From contig JAZNYY010000011.1 in the NCBI GenBank assembly GCA_045594645.1, forward strand, positions 1 to 21,186: a DNA stretch of 21,186 nucleotides. Direction: 5' to 3'. The DNA comes from Fimenecus sp045594645. Its GTDB lineage: Bacteria; Bacillota; Clostridia; Oscillospirales; Acutalibacteraceae. Below the pieces are notes generated by a model. It saw only the letters and a program-made list of their open reading frames with translations, was not told the DNA's origin and made no database searches. Numbering within the stretch: position 1 is the stretch's first letter; the number at the start of each line of letters is the position of its first letter. Below, one piece after another: positions 1 through 7,494 of this stretch. The translations under genes and the position numbers were made by a program.

Positions 1-1076
1 ACTTAGCAAGACGCACCTTTACCGAGCTTGAGACAAAGTATAAGAATCAGCTTAAGGATGAAGCCGAGCAGGTAAGAGCAGCAGGCGGTCTTTTCATTCT
101 TGGAGCAGTCCGTCACGAATCACGCCGAATTGACAATCAGTTAAGAGGTCGTGCAGGCCGTCAGGGTGACCCCGGTAACAGCAAATTCTTCCTTTCAACT
201 GAGGATGAATTGCTTCGACTTTTCGCAGGCGACCGCTTCTATAACATTCTTGATACCTTTAAGAGTGCGGGCGAAATCCCCATTGAAGTTAAAATGATGA
301 CCAATATGATTGAGAGCGCACAGCAAAAGGTTGAGGGCAACCACTTTGCTGCCCGTCGTAATGTGCTTCGTTTTGACGATGTTATGAATGAGCAGAGAAA
401 GAAGATTTATGAGCAGCGTAATATGGTGCTTGACGGTGCCGATATTCACGCGGCAATTCTTAAAATGTTCGGTGATTTCATTGACGAAACTGTAGATTTC
501 TATTGCCCAGCGGTAAATGACCCTAAGGATTGGAATGTAAAGGGACTTCTCAAAAAGCTTGCATTCCTCGTTGAAGAGGATATTGAAGACAAATCAAACC
601 CCGAGTTCAAAGAATATTTCTTTGACAAGGCAATGGCAATTTATGACGCTAAAACGGCTGAATACGGCGAAAGAATTATGCAGGAGCTTGAAAGAAAGGT
701 GCTTCTTCATAATGTTGACAAGCGTTGGATGGACCACATTGACGCTATGGAAGAATTAAAGCGCGGTATTTATCTTCGTTCTTATGCTCAGCAGGACCCC
801 GTAATTGCGTTCCGTATGGAAAGCTACGATATGTTTGACGAAATGACTTCGCTTATTCGCGAGGGTACTGTAATCACACTTCTTACCTTCCGTCTTAAGA
901 GTGAAGAGGACATTAAGCGTGAGCAGACGGCTAAAATTACTGCTACAAGCGGTTCAACTGACGGCAGTGACAAAAAACGCCCCATCAAAAAAGGCGAAAA
1001 AGTGGGCAGAAATGACCCCTGTCCCTGCGGTAGCGGTAAAAAGTATAAGAAATGCTGCGGAATGAATGAGGCGTAA
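1..1076 (+). CDS. secA: SecA preprotein translocase ATPase, C-terminal part (5' end outside the window)
   Basis: SecA is the cytosolic motor ATPase that drives unfolded preproteins through the SecYEG channel. The open frame is already running at the left edge (first full codon at position 3), so about 357 C-terminal residues are visible. Early in this part is the helicase-type motif of the second nucleotide-binding fold (NQLRGRAGRQGDPG), including the arginines that contact ATP. The helical wing/scaffold region follows, with KRWMDHIDAMEELKRGIYLR typical of the SecA long helix. A lysine-rich linker then leads to a SEC-C zinc motif (GRNDPCPCGSGKKYKKCCG), which in the family binds zinc and SecB or ribosomes. 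The frame is intact to its TAA stop. An AAGGAGG ribosome binding site for the next gene overlaps the stop region, so secA heads an operon with the two following genes. Confidence 0.97.
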   Translation, partial: LARRTFTELETKYKNQLKDEAEQVRAAGGLFILGAVRHESRRIDNQLRGRAGRQGDPGNSKFFLSTEDELLRLFAGDRFYNILDTFKSAGEIPIEVKMMTNMIESAQQKVEGNHFAARRNVLRFDDVMNEQRKKIYEQRNMVLDGADIHAAILKMFGDFIDETVDFYCPAVNDPKDWNVKGLLKKLAFLVEEDIEDKSNPEFKEYFFDKAMAIYDAKTAEYGERIMQELERKVLLHNVDKRWMDHIDAMEELKRGIYLRSYAQQDPVIAFRMESYDMFDEMTSLIREGTVITLLTFRLKSEEDIKREQTAKITATSGSTDGSDKKRPIKKGEKVGRNDPCPCGSGKKYKKCCGMNEA

Positions 1077-1088
1077 GGAGGAATAACC

Positions 1089-2594
1089 TTGGACGAAAAT
1101 AAAGAAAAGCTTGGGGGCACTCCCGAAGACGAGCTTAAAAATGAAATGGAGGACCTTGCCCGCATTTTCAAGGAAGAGCTTGACAAGGCGGTAAAGGATG
1201 CCGAAACAGCGGCGGAGGCTGACTCAACTACTCTTGAGGTTGAGGGCTATAACCCGCGTGAAGTTTCAAGAACTGCAAAAAAGAAAGAGGCAGTAAAGCT
1301 TTGTGAAATCTGCGGTCAAAGACCTTGCGGAACAGAAAAAAATCCCGACAGCCCCTATTGTAAGGACTGTGAGGAATTGTTAGAGAAATATCCTTATGAT
1401 TGGAAAGGCGTTGTGGCAGTAATTGCGTGTGTTTGTGTTGCAGTTGCGGCAGTATTCCTTTTCGCAGTTAAAACACCAATGTTTTCTACAATGAAACGCG
1501 GTGACGAGGCGTATAAAAATAATCAGTTATTCAGCGCCCGCGCAGAGTATGATAAAGCACTTAACACCTTGACCGAAGAGGATTTCGGCAAAAACCTTTC
1601 ACTTCACGCAAAGGATGCACTTCTCTGCTACGATTTGCTTGACCGTGAATCTGCACTCACAACAATAAACACATATTTTAATGATACATTGCTTAAGCTT
1701 CCTGCATATAAGACATTGAGCGAAACTGAAGAAAGTATTGCAAATTTGCAGGCAACTGCTTCGGCAATTCAGAATCACCTTTATAATTACGCGGCAATTT
1801 CTGATAACAATTATCAGGAAATTATTGATATGCTCTCTTCACTTTCAGGCAAAAAGATTTATGTGAAGAATGATATGTGCTATGACGAAACTGACGAGGA
1901 ATATATCCCCGACGGCACAGAAAAGGTTTATACCTATGACGAGGGTTGGCTGTATCTTTATAAGTATTCAGTGGCTTATGAGGCAGGCAAGACAGAAGAG
2001 GTCTATATTGAATTTCTTGAAAAAGCAGCTGAATATAAGTCACTTGACACTCTTGTAACTCCGCTTCTTGCAACTACCTATGTTGGTGTTGGCGAGTATG
2101 AAAAGGCAGAAAAGCTTGCCGATAAAATCCGTGGCCTTAATGTAGAGGGCATTGACTATCACCTTGTAAAAACAATGGTTTATCGTTATCGCGATGCTGA
2201 TTATAACAAGGCAATAAATGTTTGTGATAACGGCTTGACTCTTCTTGGTAACCTTGACAACGCAAGCGTAATGCTTCCGTCATACGGATATATTCTTGAA
2301 ATGCAGAAGTGCATAAACTATATTATGCTTGAGGATTATGAAAAGGCTTATGAGGCTGTTGGTAACAGCTATGAATATCAGTCACAGATGGGCTCAATGA
2401 CAATTCAGATTCGCGATATGTACGCAATGCTTGCGCTCCAGACAGGCGACAAGTCAGCGTTTGAGGCTCTCGAAACTGAAATTGCCGAGTCAGGCGATTA
2501 CGGAGTACCGTTTACTGACGATGTTACTGACTACCGCGAGGGCAAAAAGACACTTAAAGATATTGTAATGGACGGAGGATATGATTTATTATGA
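1089..2594 (+). CDS. Membrane-anchored zinc-finger / TPR-like protein of unknown function
   Basis: I do not recognise a named family. The 501-residue protein has an acidic, helical N-terminus (about 1-60), then a four-cysteine cluster (C72-x2-C75 and C91-x2-C94) that looks like a zinc ribbon. One hydrophobic segment at about 107-126 is followed by a long C-terminal region of TPR-like helical repeats, clearest at about 138-157 (GDEAYKNNQLFSARAEYDKAL). There is no signal peptide. The likely topology puts the zinc domain in the cytoplasm and the TPR part outside. The start is TTG, chosen because TAAGGAGG lies seven bases upstream and no ATG is suitably placed. The gene follows secA by 12 bases and overlaps the next gene by four bases (ATGA), so the three are probably co-transcribed and translationally coupled. 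The order suggests, but does not show, a role at the membrane or in secretion. Confidence 0.8.
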   Translation: MDENKEKLGGTPEDELKNEMEDLARIFKEELDKAVKDAETAAEADSTTLEVEGYNPREVSRTAKKKEAVKLCEICGQRPCGTEKNPDSPYCKDCEELLEKYPYDWKGVVAVIACVCVAVAAVFLFAVKTPMFSTMKRGDEAYKNNQLFSARAEYDKALNTLTEEDFGKNLSLHAKDALLCYDLLDRESALTTINTYFNDTLLKLPAYKTLSETEESIANLQATASAIQNHLYNYAAISDNNYQEIIDMLSSLSGKKIYVKNDMCYDETDEEYIPDGTEKVYTYDEGWLYLYKYSVAYEAGKTEEVYIEFLEKAAEYKSLDTLVTPLLATTYVGVGEYEKAEKLADKIRGLNVEGIDYHLVKTMVYRYRDADYNKAINVCDNGLTLLGNLDNASVMLPSYGYILEMQKCINYIMLEDYEKAYEAVGNSYEYQSQMGSMTIQIRDMYAMLALQTGDKSAFEALETEIAESGDYGVPFTDDVTDYREGKKTLKDIVMDGGYDLL

Positions 2595-3145
2595 GAATAG
2601 TTTATATTATCGTTAAATTTCTTACTCTGCCCGGCGCAATGCTTCACGCATTTTTTGAGCATATGAGCTGTCGCGCATCAAAAATCATTGTTGACGACGC
2701 AAGAGTGGTACAGGCAAACGAAATGCTCGGCCATGTTGACCACGACCTTATAAAAAGAAAAGGACCAAGCTTTGATATTTGCTTTATCCCATTCTTTTTA
2801 AATTTAATGCTCGGCTTTTTAACACTTTCTTACGGTGCAACCACAATTTATTATTTTGGTAACTTAACCGATGTATTTGCGTGGATTTGTCTTTATCTTG
2901 GAATTTCTTTACTTACTAATCTCTTCCCGCAAATTGAAGATGTTATGATGCTTAAAGAGAATTTCTTTGTGAACAATAAAAAGAAAATCAGCAAAATTCT
3001 TGTAGCACCGTTTTATGCAATCTTCTTTGTAGGCTCAAGAATTGAAAAATGGGGACTCACCCTTATTACTTCAGTTGCATTTTCATTTGCAGTACCTTAT
3101 ATTTTAGGTTGGTTTGTGCCCGCGATTTACAGATTGTTGAGATAA
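2591..3145 (+). CDS. Small multi-pass membrane protein of unknown function
   Basis: This is a 184-residue protein with about four hydrophobic segments (roughly 64-90, 95-113, 136-150 and 155-182), plus an N-terminal amphipathic stretch with the motif LPGAMLHAFFEHMSCR at 13-28. The His and Glu-His in that motif recall membrane metalloproteases, but the spacing is H-x3-EH, not HExxH, so I do not assign a protease. The start ATG overlaps the stop of the preceding gene as ATGA, and GGAGG lies about 12 bases upstream, so translational coupling is likely. It is the last gene of the secA operon seen here; the 124-bp palindrome begins 20 bases after its stop and could end transcription. The function is unknown, and a housekeeping membrane role is only an inference from the company of secA. 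Confidence 0.75.
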   Translation: MRIVYIIVKFLTLPGAMLHAFFEHMSCRASKIIVDDARVVQANEMLGHVDHDLIKRKGPSFDICFIPFFLNLMLGFLTLSYGATTIYYFGNLTDVFAWICLYLGISLLTNLFPQIEDVMMLKENFFVNNKKKISKILVAPFYAIFFVGSRIEKWGLTLITSVAFSFAVPYILGWFVPAIYRLLR

Positions 3146-3165
3146 TTTAAAAGCACAAAAATATG

Positions 3166-3289
3166 CCCCCTCTGACGAGGGGGCTGTCATTTTGGCAAAA
3201 ATGACTGGGGGAGAGATTGTAAAAAAATGTTTTAGAGTTCTCTCCCTCAGTCAACGCTAACGCGTTGCCACCTTCCTCGTCAGAGGGAG
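3166..3289. repeat. 124-bp imperfect palindrome (MITE/REP-like element)
   Basis: The outer arms are a perfect 13-bp inverted repeat (CCCTCTGACGAGG at 3168-3180, its complement at 3275-3287). Nested arms at 3202-3216 and 3239-3253 (TGACTGGGGGAGAGA) pair with one mismatch. The whole could fold into one long hairpin. It lies between two convergent genes and encodes nothing. The structure fits a non-autonomous miniature transposon or a dispersed palindromic repeat, and it may also act as a two-way transcription terminator. Copy number in the genome cannot be seen here. Confidence 0.75.
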
Positions 3290-3305
3290 GATTTTTATAT
3301 ATTTT

Positions 3306-4637
3306 TTACTGTGCATCAGTGCCACTAAATCTAATCAATTCCAAATTTGGCACATTTTCTGCATCAATAGCTTTATTGTAATCGTCGCAGATGTTGCCCC
3401 ATTGTACTGATGATTTTTCAATAAGCACATTTTTTGCGTTCCTAATAAAGAATCCGCTGTTTTTATACTTTTCAACGCCATATTGCAGGCAAGGGCGTAA
3501 ATCATAAAGTCCACAGTCCCATTTTGAAGTCTTTGTCATTGTAACGCTGACATTTTCAAAGGTAACGTCTTCAATCATATTTTCTTCAGTACCGTGAATA
3601 AGCACGCCGTTTTCACCCTTGCAAGTGATATTACGGAAACGGATATTCTTGATTTTACCCGACTTTGTGTTTTCATCACGGTTGAATGTTGTGATTACAA
3701 TCGGCTCGGCTGTGCCCCACCAATCAGGACAGAAACGGCGGGTTTCAATAATGCAGTTTGAATATGTAACATTCTCAACATTACCGCCGTCGCGAATCTG
3801 AATTGAAAGTCCGCGGTTACTGCGTGAAATAATGCAGTTATCCACAATTACATTGCGGAAATCCCCAACACCCTCTGTGCCGATTTTAATTGCGGCAGAG
3901 GTTGAAATAAGAGTGCAGTTTGCAATAATAATGTTCTCACAAGGACCATATTCCGCGTTACCTTTTGAAGTCTTTAAGCAAATGCAATCGTCAGCACATT
4001 CAACATGACAACCGAGGATTCTCACATTTGTGCAGTGGTCGGGGTCAATACCGTCAGAGTTTGCAACATCAAGGTCATTAAGAATTCTGATTTGAGAAAT
4101 CAGCACATCGTCACAGCCTGCGGGATGAAGTGTCCAGAAGGGTGCGTCAACAATTGTAACATCCTTGAATGTGATGTTGTTGCTCTTTTCAACATATATA
4201 ACGGTTGGGCGGGGGTAAAAATTGCCCGTTACATAATATTTATCCTTGCGCTCAACGAATGCGTGACCGTTGGCGTCAATAGTGCCCTCACCCGAAATTG
4301 TGCAACCGTCAGCCTCATAGCCGTAAATGAATACGAAAGAGGGCTTGCCTGTAACAGGGTTGCCGATGAGTGCAGTTTTGGGGTCGTTAATCATATTGCA
4401 AGGGCGAATATAACCCTCAATATTGTCAGTTGCTTTAAGGCGAGAGCCCTTCTGCAAATGCAACTCGACATTTTTCTTCATTCTGATTGAGTCAGAATAA
4501 TATGTTTTTCCGCTTGTCAGCACAACTGTACCGCCACCGTTTTCCTCTGCCTTGTCAATGGCAGACTGAATGGCTTTGCAGTCATTATTCACTCCGTTCC
4601 CGAGTGCGCCAAAATCTTCAGGATAAAAATAAAGCAT
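3306..4637 (-). CDS. Glycoside hydrolase family 28 (polygalacturonase-like), cytosolic
   Basis: GH28 enzymes hydrolyse alpha-linked galacturonic acid bonds in pectin or rhamnogalacturonan by an inverting mechanism on a right-handed beta-helix. The protein opens with a pectate-lyase-superfamily N-terminus (YPEDFGALGNGVNNDCKAIQSAID) and has repeated beta-helix strands. The acidic motifs of the family are present: NSDGID at about 193-198 and DD at about 216-217. The usual GHG histidine position reads IGTEG (about 252-256), as in some exo-acting or rhamnogalacturonan-type relatives. No signal peptide is present, so it probably acts in the cytoplasm on imported oligogalacturonides. The start at 4637 (443 residues) is preferred over an upstream in-frame codon because GGAGG sits seven bases before it. 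The gene is monocistronic, with its own promoter, and no transporter or pectin regulator is in the window. Confidence 0.88.
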   Translation of the reverse strand: MLYFYPEDFGALGNGVNNDCKAIQSAIDKAEENGGGTVVLTSGKTYYSDSIRMKKNVELHLQKGSRLKATDNIEGYIRPCNMINDPKTALIGNPVTGKPSFVFIYGYEADGCTISGEGTIDANGHAFVERKDKYYVTGNFYPRPTVIYVEKSNNITFKDVTIVDAPFWTLHPAGCDDVLISQIRILNDLDVANSDGIDPDHCTNVRILGCHVECADDCICLKTSKGNAEYGPCENIIIANCTLISTSAAIKIGTEGVGDFRNVIVDNCIISRSNRGLSIQIRDGGNVENVTYSNCIIETRRFCPDWWGTAEPIVITTFNRDENTKSGKIKNIRFRNITCKGENGVLIHGTEENMIEDVTFENVSVTMTKTSKWDCGLYDLRPCLQYGVEKYKNSGFFIRNAKNVLIEKSSVQWGNICDDYNKAIDAENVPNLELIRFSGTDAQ

Positions 4638-4667
4638 AAAAATGCCTCCGTAATTTTTGTTTACCAA

Positions 4668-4696
4668 AGTATAGCACAATTAAAAATAAAGAGCAA
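4668..4696 (-). promoter_or_regulatory. Predicted promoter of the GH28 gene
   Basis: On the minus strand TTGCTC (4691-4696) and TATACT (4668-4673) are separated by 17 bases. The -10 box is about 30 bases upstream of the GH28 start codon at 4637. The -35 box is only a partial match to consensus. Confidence 0.5.
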
Positions 4697-4751
4697 TAAC
4701 AATGTTGATAAATTTGAATTTGTCTGACTCATTTATATGGTTATGTAATCT

Positions 4752-4830
4752 TGTAGGGGCGATTCACGAATCGCCCGTTTGTAGTTTAATTAAATACTTC
4801 AGAACGATCGCTTCATGAAGCGACCCTACA
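4752..4830. repeat. 79-bp MITE-like element with terminal inverted repeats and two internal palindromes
   Basis: The ends are inverted (TGTAGGG at 4752-4758, CCCTACA at 4824-4830). Just inside each end is a near-perfect palindrome: GGGCGATTC-AC-GAATCGCCC at 4757-4776 and CGCTTCATGAAGCG at 4809-4822. The middle is AT-rich and non-coding. The rest of the 332-base gap between the GH28 start and the next gene holds the GH28 promoter, a T-rich stretch with short repeats of ACATTTT (about 4882-4912), and a terminator. The element resembles dispersed repeats of clostridial genomes; copy number cannot be judged here. Confidence 0.6.
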
Positions 4831-4940
4831 TAGCATTGCGTTCTATATTAGTGAGATATAAAATCGCGTCGCAGACCCGACATTTTGCACTTTACATTTT
4901 ACATTTTGCATTTCGACAAACTCCAATTTATCGAAAAAAC

Positions 4941-4964
4941 AAAAAACTCGGTATTTCTACCGAG
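4941..4964 (-). terminator. Intrinsic terminator of the HTH-membrane protein gene
   Basis: The stem CTCGGTA/TACCGAG (4947-4953 and 4958-4964) has a four-base loop. On the minus strand it is followed by a run of T (complement of 4941-4946). It begins five bases after the stop codon of the minus-strand gene ending at 4970. Confidence 0.85.
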
Positions 4965-4969
4965 CCTTT

Positions 4970-5959
4970 TTACACTATAAACTCACCTATTATACTAAAA
5001 ACTATGGATTGTAAAATCGAAACAAGCGGAAGAATTGTGAATACAATTTTATTTTTCTTTTCATCGTTTGTTTTGGTGAGCGCCACCGCCCATGCAACTG
5101 CAATGTATAAGCCGTATACAAAAATTCTTCTTATTACAACAAACAAATCAAAATTGTCCTCAACTAAAAAACAGATAATTGTGAGCACAAATGCTAAAAC
5201 AGAAGAAACTGCAACAACAATTGCAACTGTTTTAAGTATTCTGGATTTCTTTTCGGCATCTTCTTCAATTGCCGTTTTGAGCAAGAGAGCGTGAATATAA
5301 ACAACAATCAGTATAGAGGCTACAGAAATTACAAGATTTATTGCATAGCCAATGAATATAGCGTAATTTGAATTCAAATCAACCTGCAGATAATAACTGA
5401 AAGTTGTAATACTCGCTGAAATCATCGATAAAAATGCAATTGCTCCGCTGGGTATGGGTTGATGCAAAAATTGATATTTCTTAATATCGCCTGTGTAGTG
5501 AGTTCTTTTAAGAATGAAATTTGCAAACATAATGCAACCGATTATTCCCACTGCCGCAACCCATAAGGTGTTGAAAATACCGAAAAGTGAATTTCCGAAA
5601 TCGGAAACAGCAGGTTCCTCCCCCTGAGCGACATTTATGGTGCGGATAATTATACTCACTATAAAATTAATAATCATGGGTATGCTGACAAGAATTGCAG
5701 AAAGTATGTAATATACAAATGACACACCGAGAAAGTATTTCATTGGGCTTTTTGGCTGTACCTTTGATGAAATCACAATTTCAGCGAAATATGTTTCGGG
5801 CAGATAGTAGGTGTCAATGAGGATTCGTGCAATGTCCGACGGAACTTTACCCGACTCTTCAATTGCGCGAAGCTCTTCTTCGGGAATGCCCGTATTTTCG
5901 GCTACATCTTTAAGATATAAGCCCTTTTCTGCACGCAAATCAACTAATGTCTTTGCCAT
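4970..5959 (-). CDS. HTH (Xre-like) DNA-binding domain fused to a seven-segment membrane protein
   Basis: The 329-residue protein starts with a helix-turn-helix domain (about 4-58: LVDLRAEKGLYLKDVAENTG then PEEELRAIEESGKVPS) of the lambda-repressor/Xre type. A linker leads to about seven hydrophobic segments (roughly 75-107, 124-150, 170-190, 199-226, 241-265, 272-294 and 305-327). It is probably a membrane-bound one-component regulator that senses something at or in the membrane, although the sensing part is not recognisable. The start at 5959 was chosen because AAGGAGGG lies five bases upstream; an in-frame start at 5983 has no such site. The gene has its own promoter and terminator. The promoter carries two copies of AAGTTGAC, which suggests autoregulation; the same motif lies at the promoter of the heptose operon. 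It could equally be an unrelated membrane protein with a degenerate HTH. Confidence 0.75.
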   Translation of the reverse strand: MAKTLVDLRAEKGLYLKDVAENTGIPEEELRAIEESGKVPSDIARILIDTYYLPETYFAEIVISSKVQPKSPMKYFLGVSFVYYILSAILVSIPMIINFIVSIIIRTINVAQGEEPAVSDFGNSLFGIFNTLWVAAVGIIGCIMFANFILKRTHYTGDIKKYQFLHQPIPSGAIAFLSMISASITTFSYYLQVDLNSNYAIFIGYAINLVISVASILIVVYIHALLLKTAIEEDAEKKSRILKTVAIVVAVSSVLAFVLTIICFLVEDNFDLFVVIRRIFVYGLYIAVAWAVALTKTNDEKKNKIVFTILPLVSILQSIVFSIIGEFIV

Positions 5960-6008
5960 AATAACCCTCCTTTGAATTCTCATAATTGTATATTTTTATC
6001 TTATTCTC

Positions 6009-6063
6009 AATATATCATACAAGGATACAATTTGTCAACTTAGGGAATTGATTTCGTCAACTT
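6009..6063 (-). promoter_or_regulatory. Promoter of the HTH gene with two direct AAGTTGAC repeats
   Basis: On the minus strand TTGACA (6033-6038) and TATATT (6009-6014) are 18 bases apart. The 8-mer AAGTTGAC occurs at 6034-6041, overlapping the -35 box, and again at 6056-6063. The copies are 22 bases apart, about two helical turns. This is a possible operator pair. Confidence 0.55.
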
Positions 6064-6100
6064 GTAATAAAACACTGTGTTGAATTTGTATATAATGAGA

Positions 6101-6127
6101 AAAAGACGGGCGTTTAACCCGTCTTTT
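6101..6127 (-). terminator. Intrinsic terminator of the hddC-gmhB fusion gene
   Basis: The 10-bp stem AAAAGACGGG/CCCGTCTTTT (6101-6110, 6118-6127) has a seven-base loop. On the minus strand it ends in a T-run. It lies ten bases downstream of the fusion gene's stop codon and marks the left border of the heptose locus. Confidence 0.88.
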
Positions 6128-6136
6128 GTTGTTCGA

Positions 6137-7405
6137 TTATTCTTTAGTCAAGTATTCTGAAAATTCATAAAGAGATTTGAATGTGAGTGTGCCTTCGCGC
6201 TTTTCATCGCCAAGAAAAACAGGCTTGCAACCTGCGTTTTCGGCACATTTGATATCAACTTCAGAGTCGCCCACCATAAAGGACTCGGTCAAATCTATGT
6301 TGAAATCTGCCGTGGCATCTAAAATCATTTTCGGGGCAGGTTTCCGGCATTCGCATTGAATTTTCAGCTCGGGAATTTCACCCTCGAAGCCCTTGTCGGT
6401 ATGGTGCGGGCAATAATAAATGGCATCTACAAAAGCGCCCTCTTTACCCAAAAGCATTTCAAGTCGGTTATGTATCTCATAAAGCCCTTGCACCGTACAT
6501 TCACCGCGGGCAATTACAGGCTGATTTGTGATTATGATTACAAGAAATCCAAGGCGGTTAAAGGTTTTTATCGCCTCCGGCACACCCTCAATTAGTTCAA
6601 TTTGTTCGGGATGAGTGATAAATCCGTTGTGCACATTGATTGTGCCGTCGCGGTCAAGAAAAACAGCCTTTTGAATATGACGGCGGTGCTTGTTTTTTAC
6701 AATTCCAAGGGTTATATCTTTTTCAACCTGTTTAAGTCTTTCGGGAGTGCCCATATCATGAACATACTCGGCACTTTTATAGGAGTAAATCCGTTGAGTG
6801 CTGATTGCGGGCATAATAATATCCTTGTCAAAATTCGCTTTTCCGTCAATTTTGTAAAGTGCGAGAAGCTGTGGCGAGATTAACTGAATACCCGCATTAC
6901 AAAGATTTTGGGTGTTGATTTCAATGTCCTTAGGCGGTATAAGCTCGGTGATTTTTCCCCTTTCGTCAGTACGGATTAATGTGCTGTCATGGGGGTGAGA
7001 GTTGGGGTGAGTGAAAAGCGTTGCCAATGCGTTACTTCTGCGGTGAAAATCAATCATATCTTCAAGGCAGAAATCAAAAATCAAATCACCGTTACAGAGC
7101 AGGAAATCTTCTTTAAGGTCAAGCTTAAACAATGCGCCCGCTGTACCCAATGGCTCATCTTCAAAAAAATATGAAATTTCAACGCCGAAACGACTGCCGT
7201 CGCCAAAATACTCTGTAATTTTTTCAGCCATATGATGCACAACGAAAACAAACTGAAAAACACCCTCTTTTTTAAGAGCTTCAACCTGATGCTCAAGCAC
7301 GGGCTTGCCACATATCAAGGTCATAGGCTTTGGAATATTCTCACAAATATTACCCATTCGGGTGCCGAAGCCGCCTGCAAGAATTACTGCTTTCACGTTT
7401 TTCAC
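6137..7405 (-). CDS. hddC-gmhB: Fused heptose-1-phosphate guanylyltransferase (HddC) and heptose bisphosphate phosphatase (GmhB)
   Basis: Two enzymes of nucleotide-heptose synthesis are joined in 422 residues. Residues 1 to about 235 form a sugar-phosphate nucleotidyltransferase with the nucleotide-binding signature AVILAGGFGTRMG and PKPM, as in HddC, which makes GDP-D-glycero-alpha-D-manno-heptose from heptose-1-phosphate. Residues about 245-420 are a HAD phosphatase of the GmhB type: DRDGTIN with catalytic D251/D253, TNQ at 293-295, the zinc site CPHH (332-335) with C351-x-C353-RKP, and VGD at 378-380. GmhB removes the 7-phosphate of heptose-1,7-bisphosphate. The GTG start has AAGGGAAAGGA upstream; a second GTG at 7396 is also possible. 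The gene is divergent from the rightward operon that ends in the heptose kinase. That the nucleotide is GDP rather than ADP is inferred from the HddC/HddA type. Fusions of this kind are plausible channelling arrangements, since GmhB's product is HddC's substrate. Confidence 0.9.
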   Translation of the reverse strand: MKNVKAVILAGGFGTRMGNICENIPKPMTLICGKPVLEHQVEALKKEGVFQFVFVVHHMAEKITEYFGDGSRFGVEISYFFEDEPLGTAGALFKLDLKEDFLLCNGDLIFDFCLEDMIDFHRRSNALATLFTHPNSHPHDSTLIRTDERGKITELIPPKDIEINTQNLCNAGIQLISPQLLALYKIDGKANFDKDIIMPAISTQRIYSYKSAEYVHDMGTPERLKQVEKDITLGIVKNKHRRHIQKAVFLDRDGTINVHNGFITHPEQIELIEGVPEAIKTFNRLGFLVIIITNQPVIARGECTVQGLYEIHNRLEMLLGKEGAFVDAIYYCPHHTDKGFEGEIPELKIQCECRKPAPKMILDATADFNIDLTESFMVGDSEVDIKCAENAGCKPVFLGDEKREGTLTFKSLYEFSEYLTKE

Positions 7406-7444
7406 ATTCCTTTCCCTTGTTCAGTGTTTTGCTAACATAATATA

Positions 7445-7473
7445 AATATAACATATTAACTGTACTTTTTCAA
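7445..7473 (-). promoter_or_regulatory. Promoter of hddC-gmhB
   Basis: On the minus strand TTGAAA (7468-7473) and TATATT (7445-7450) are separated by exactly 17 bases. This gives a 5' leader of about 30 bases before the GTG at 7405. Confidence 0.7.
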
Positions 7474-7494
7474 TCTATATTATAGAGAAGGAAG

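Noticed and set aside
824..1186. 120-codon open frame on the - strand
   Set aside because: It is the shadow of secA and its neighbour; the serine-rich composition comes from the complement of acidic and lysine codons.
2627..2674. Possible HExxH metalloprotease motif in the 184-residue membrane protein
   Set aside because: The histidines and glutamate are spaced H-x3-EH, not HExxH, and no second zinc-ligand motif is present.
4005..4490. 161-codon open frame on the + strand
   Set aside because: It is antisense to the GH28 gene, whose frame has clear family motifs, promoter and ribosome binding site. The antisense frame has none.
4752..4830. Possible CRISPR array because of two adjacent palindromes
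   Set aside because: The two palindromes differ in sequence and there is no repeat-spacer periodicity and no cas gene.
4815..5294. 159-codon open frame on the + strand
   Set aside because: It runs through the repeat element, the terminator and the reverse of the HTH-membrane gene, with no ribosome binding site and no family motif.
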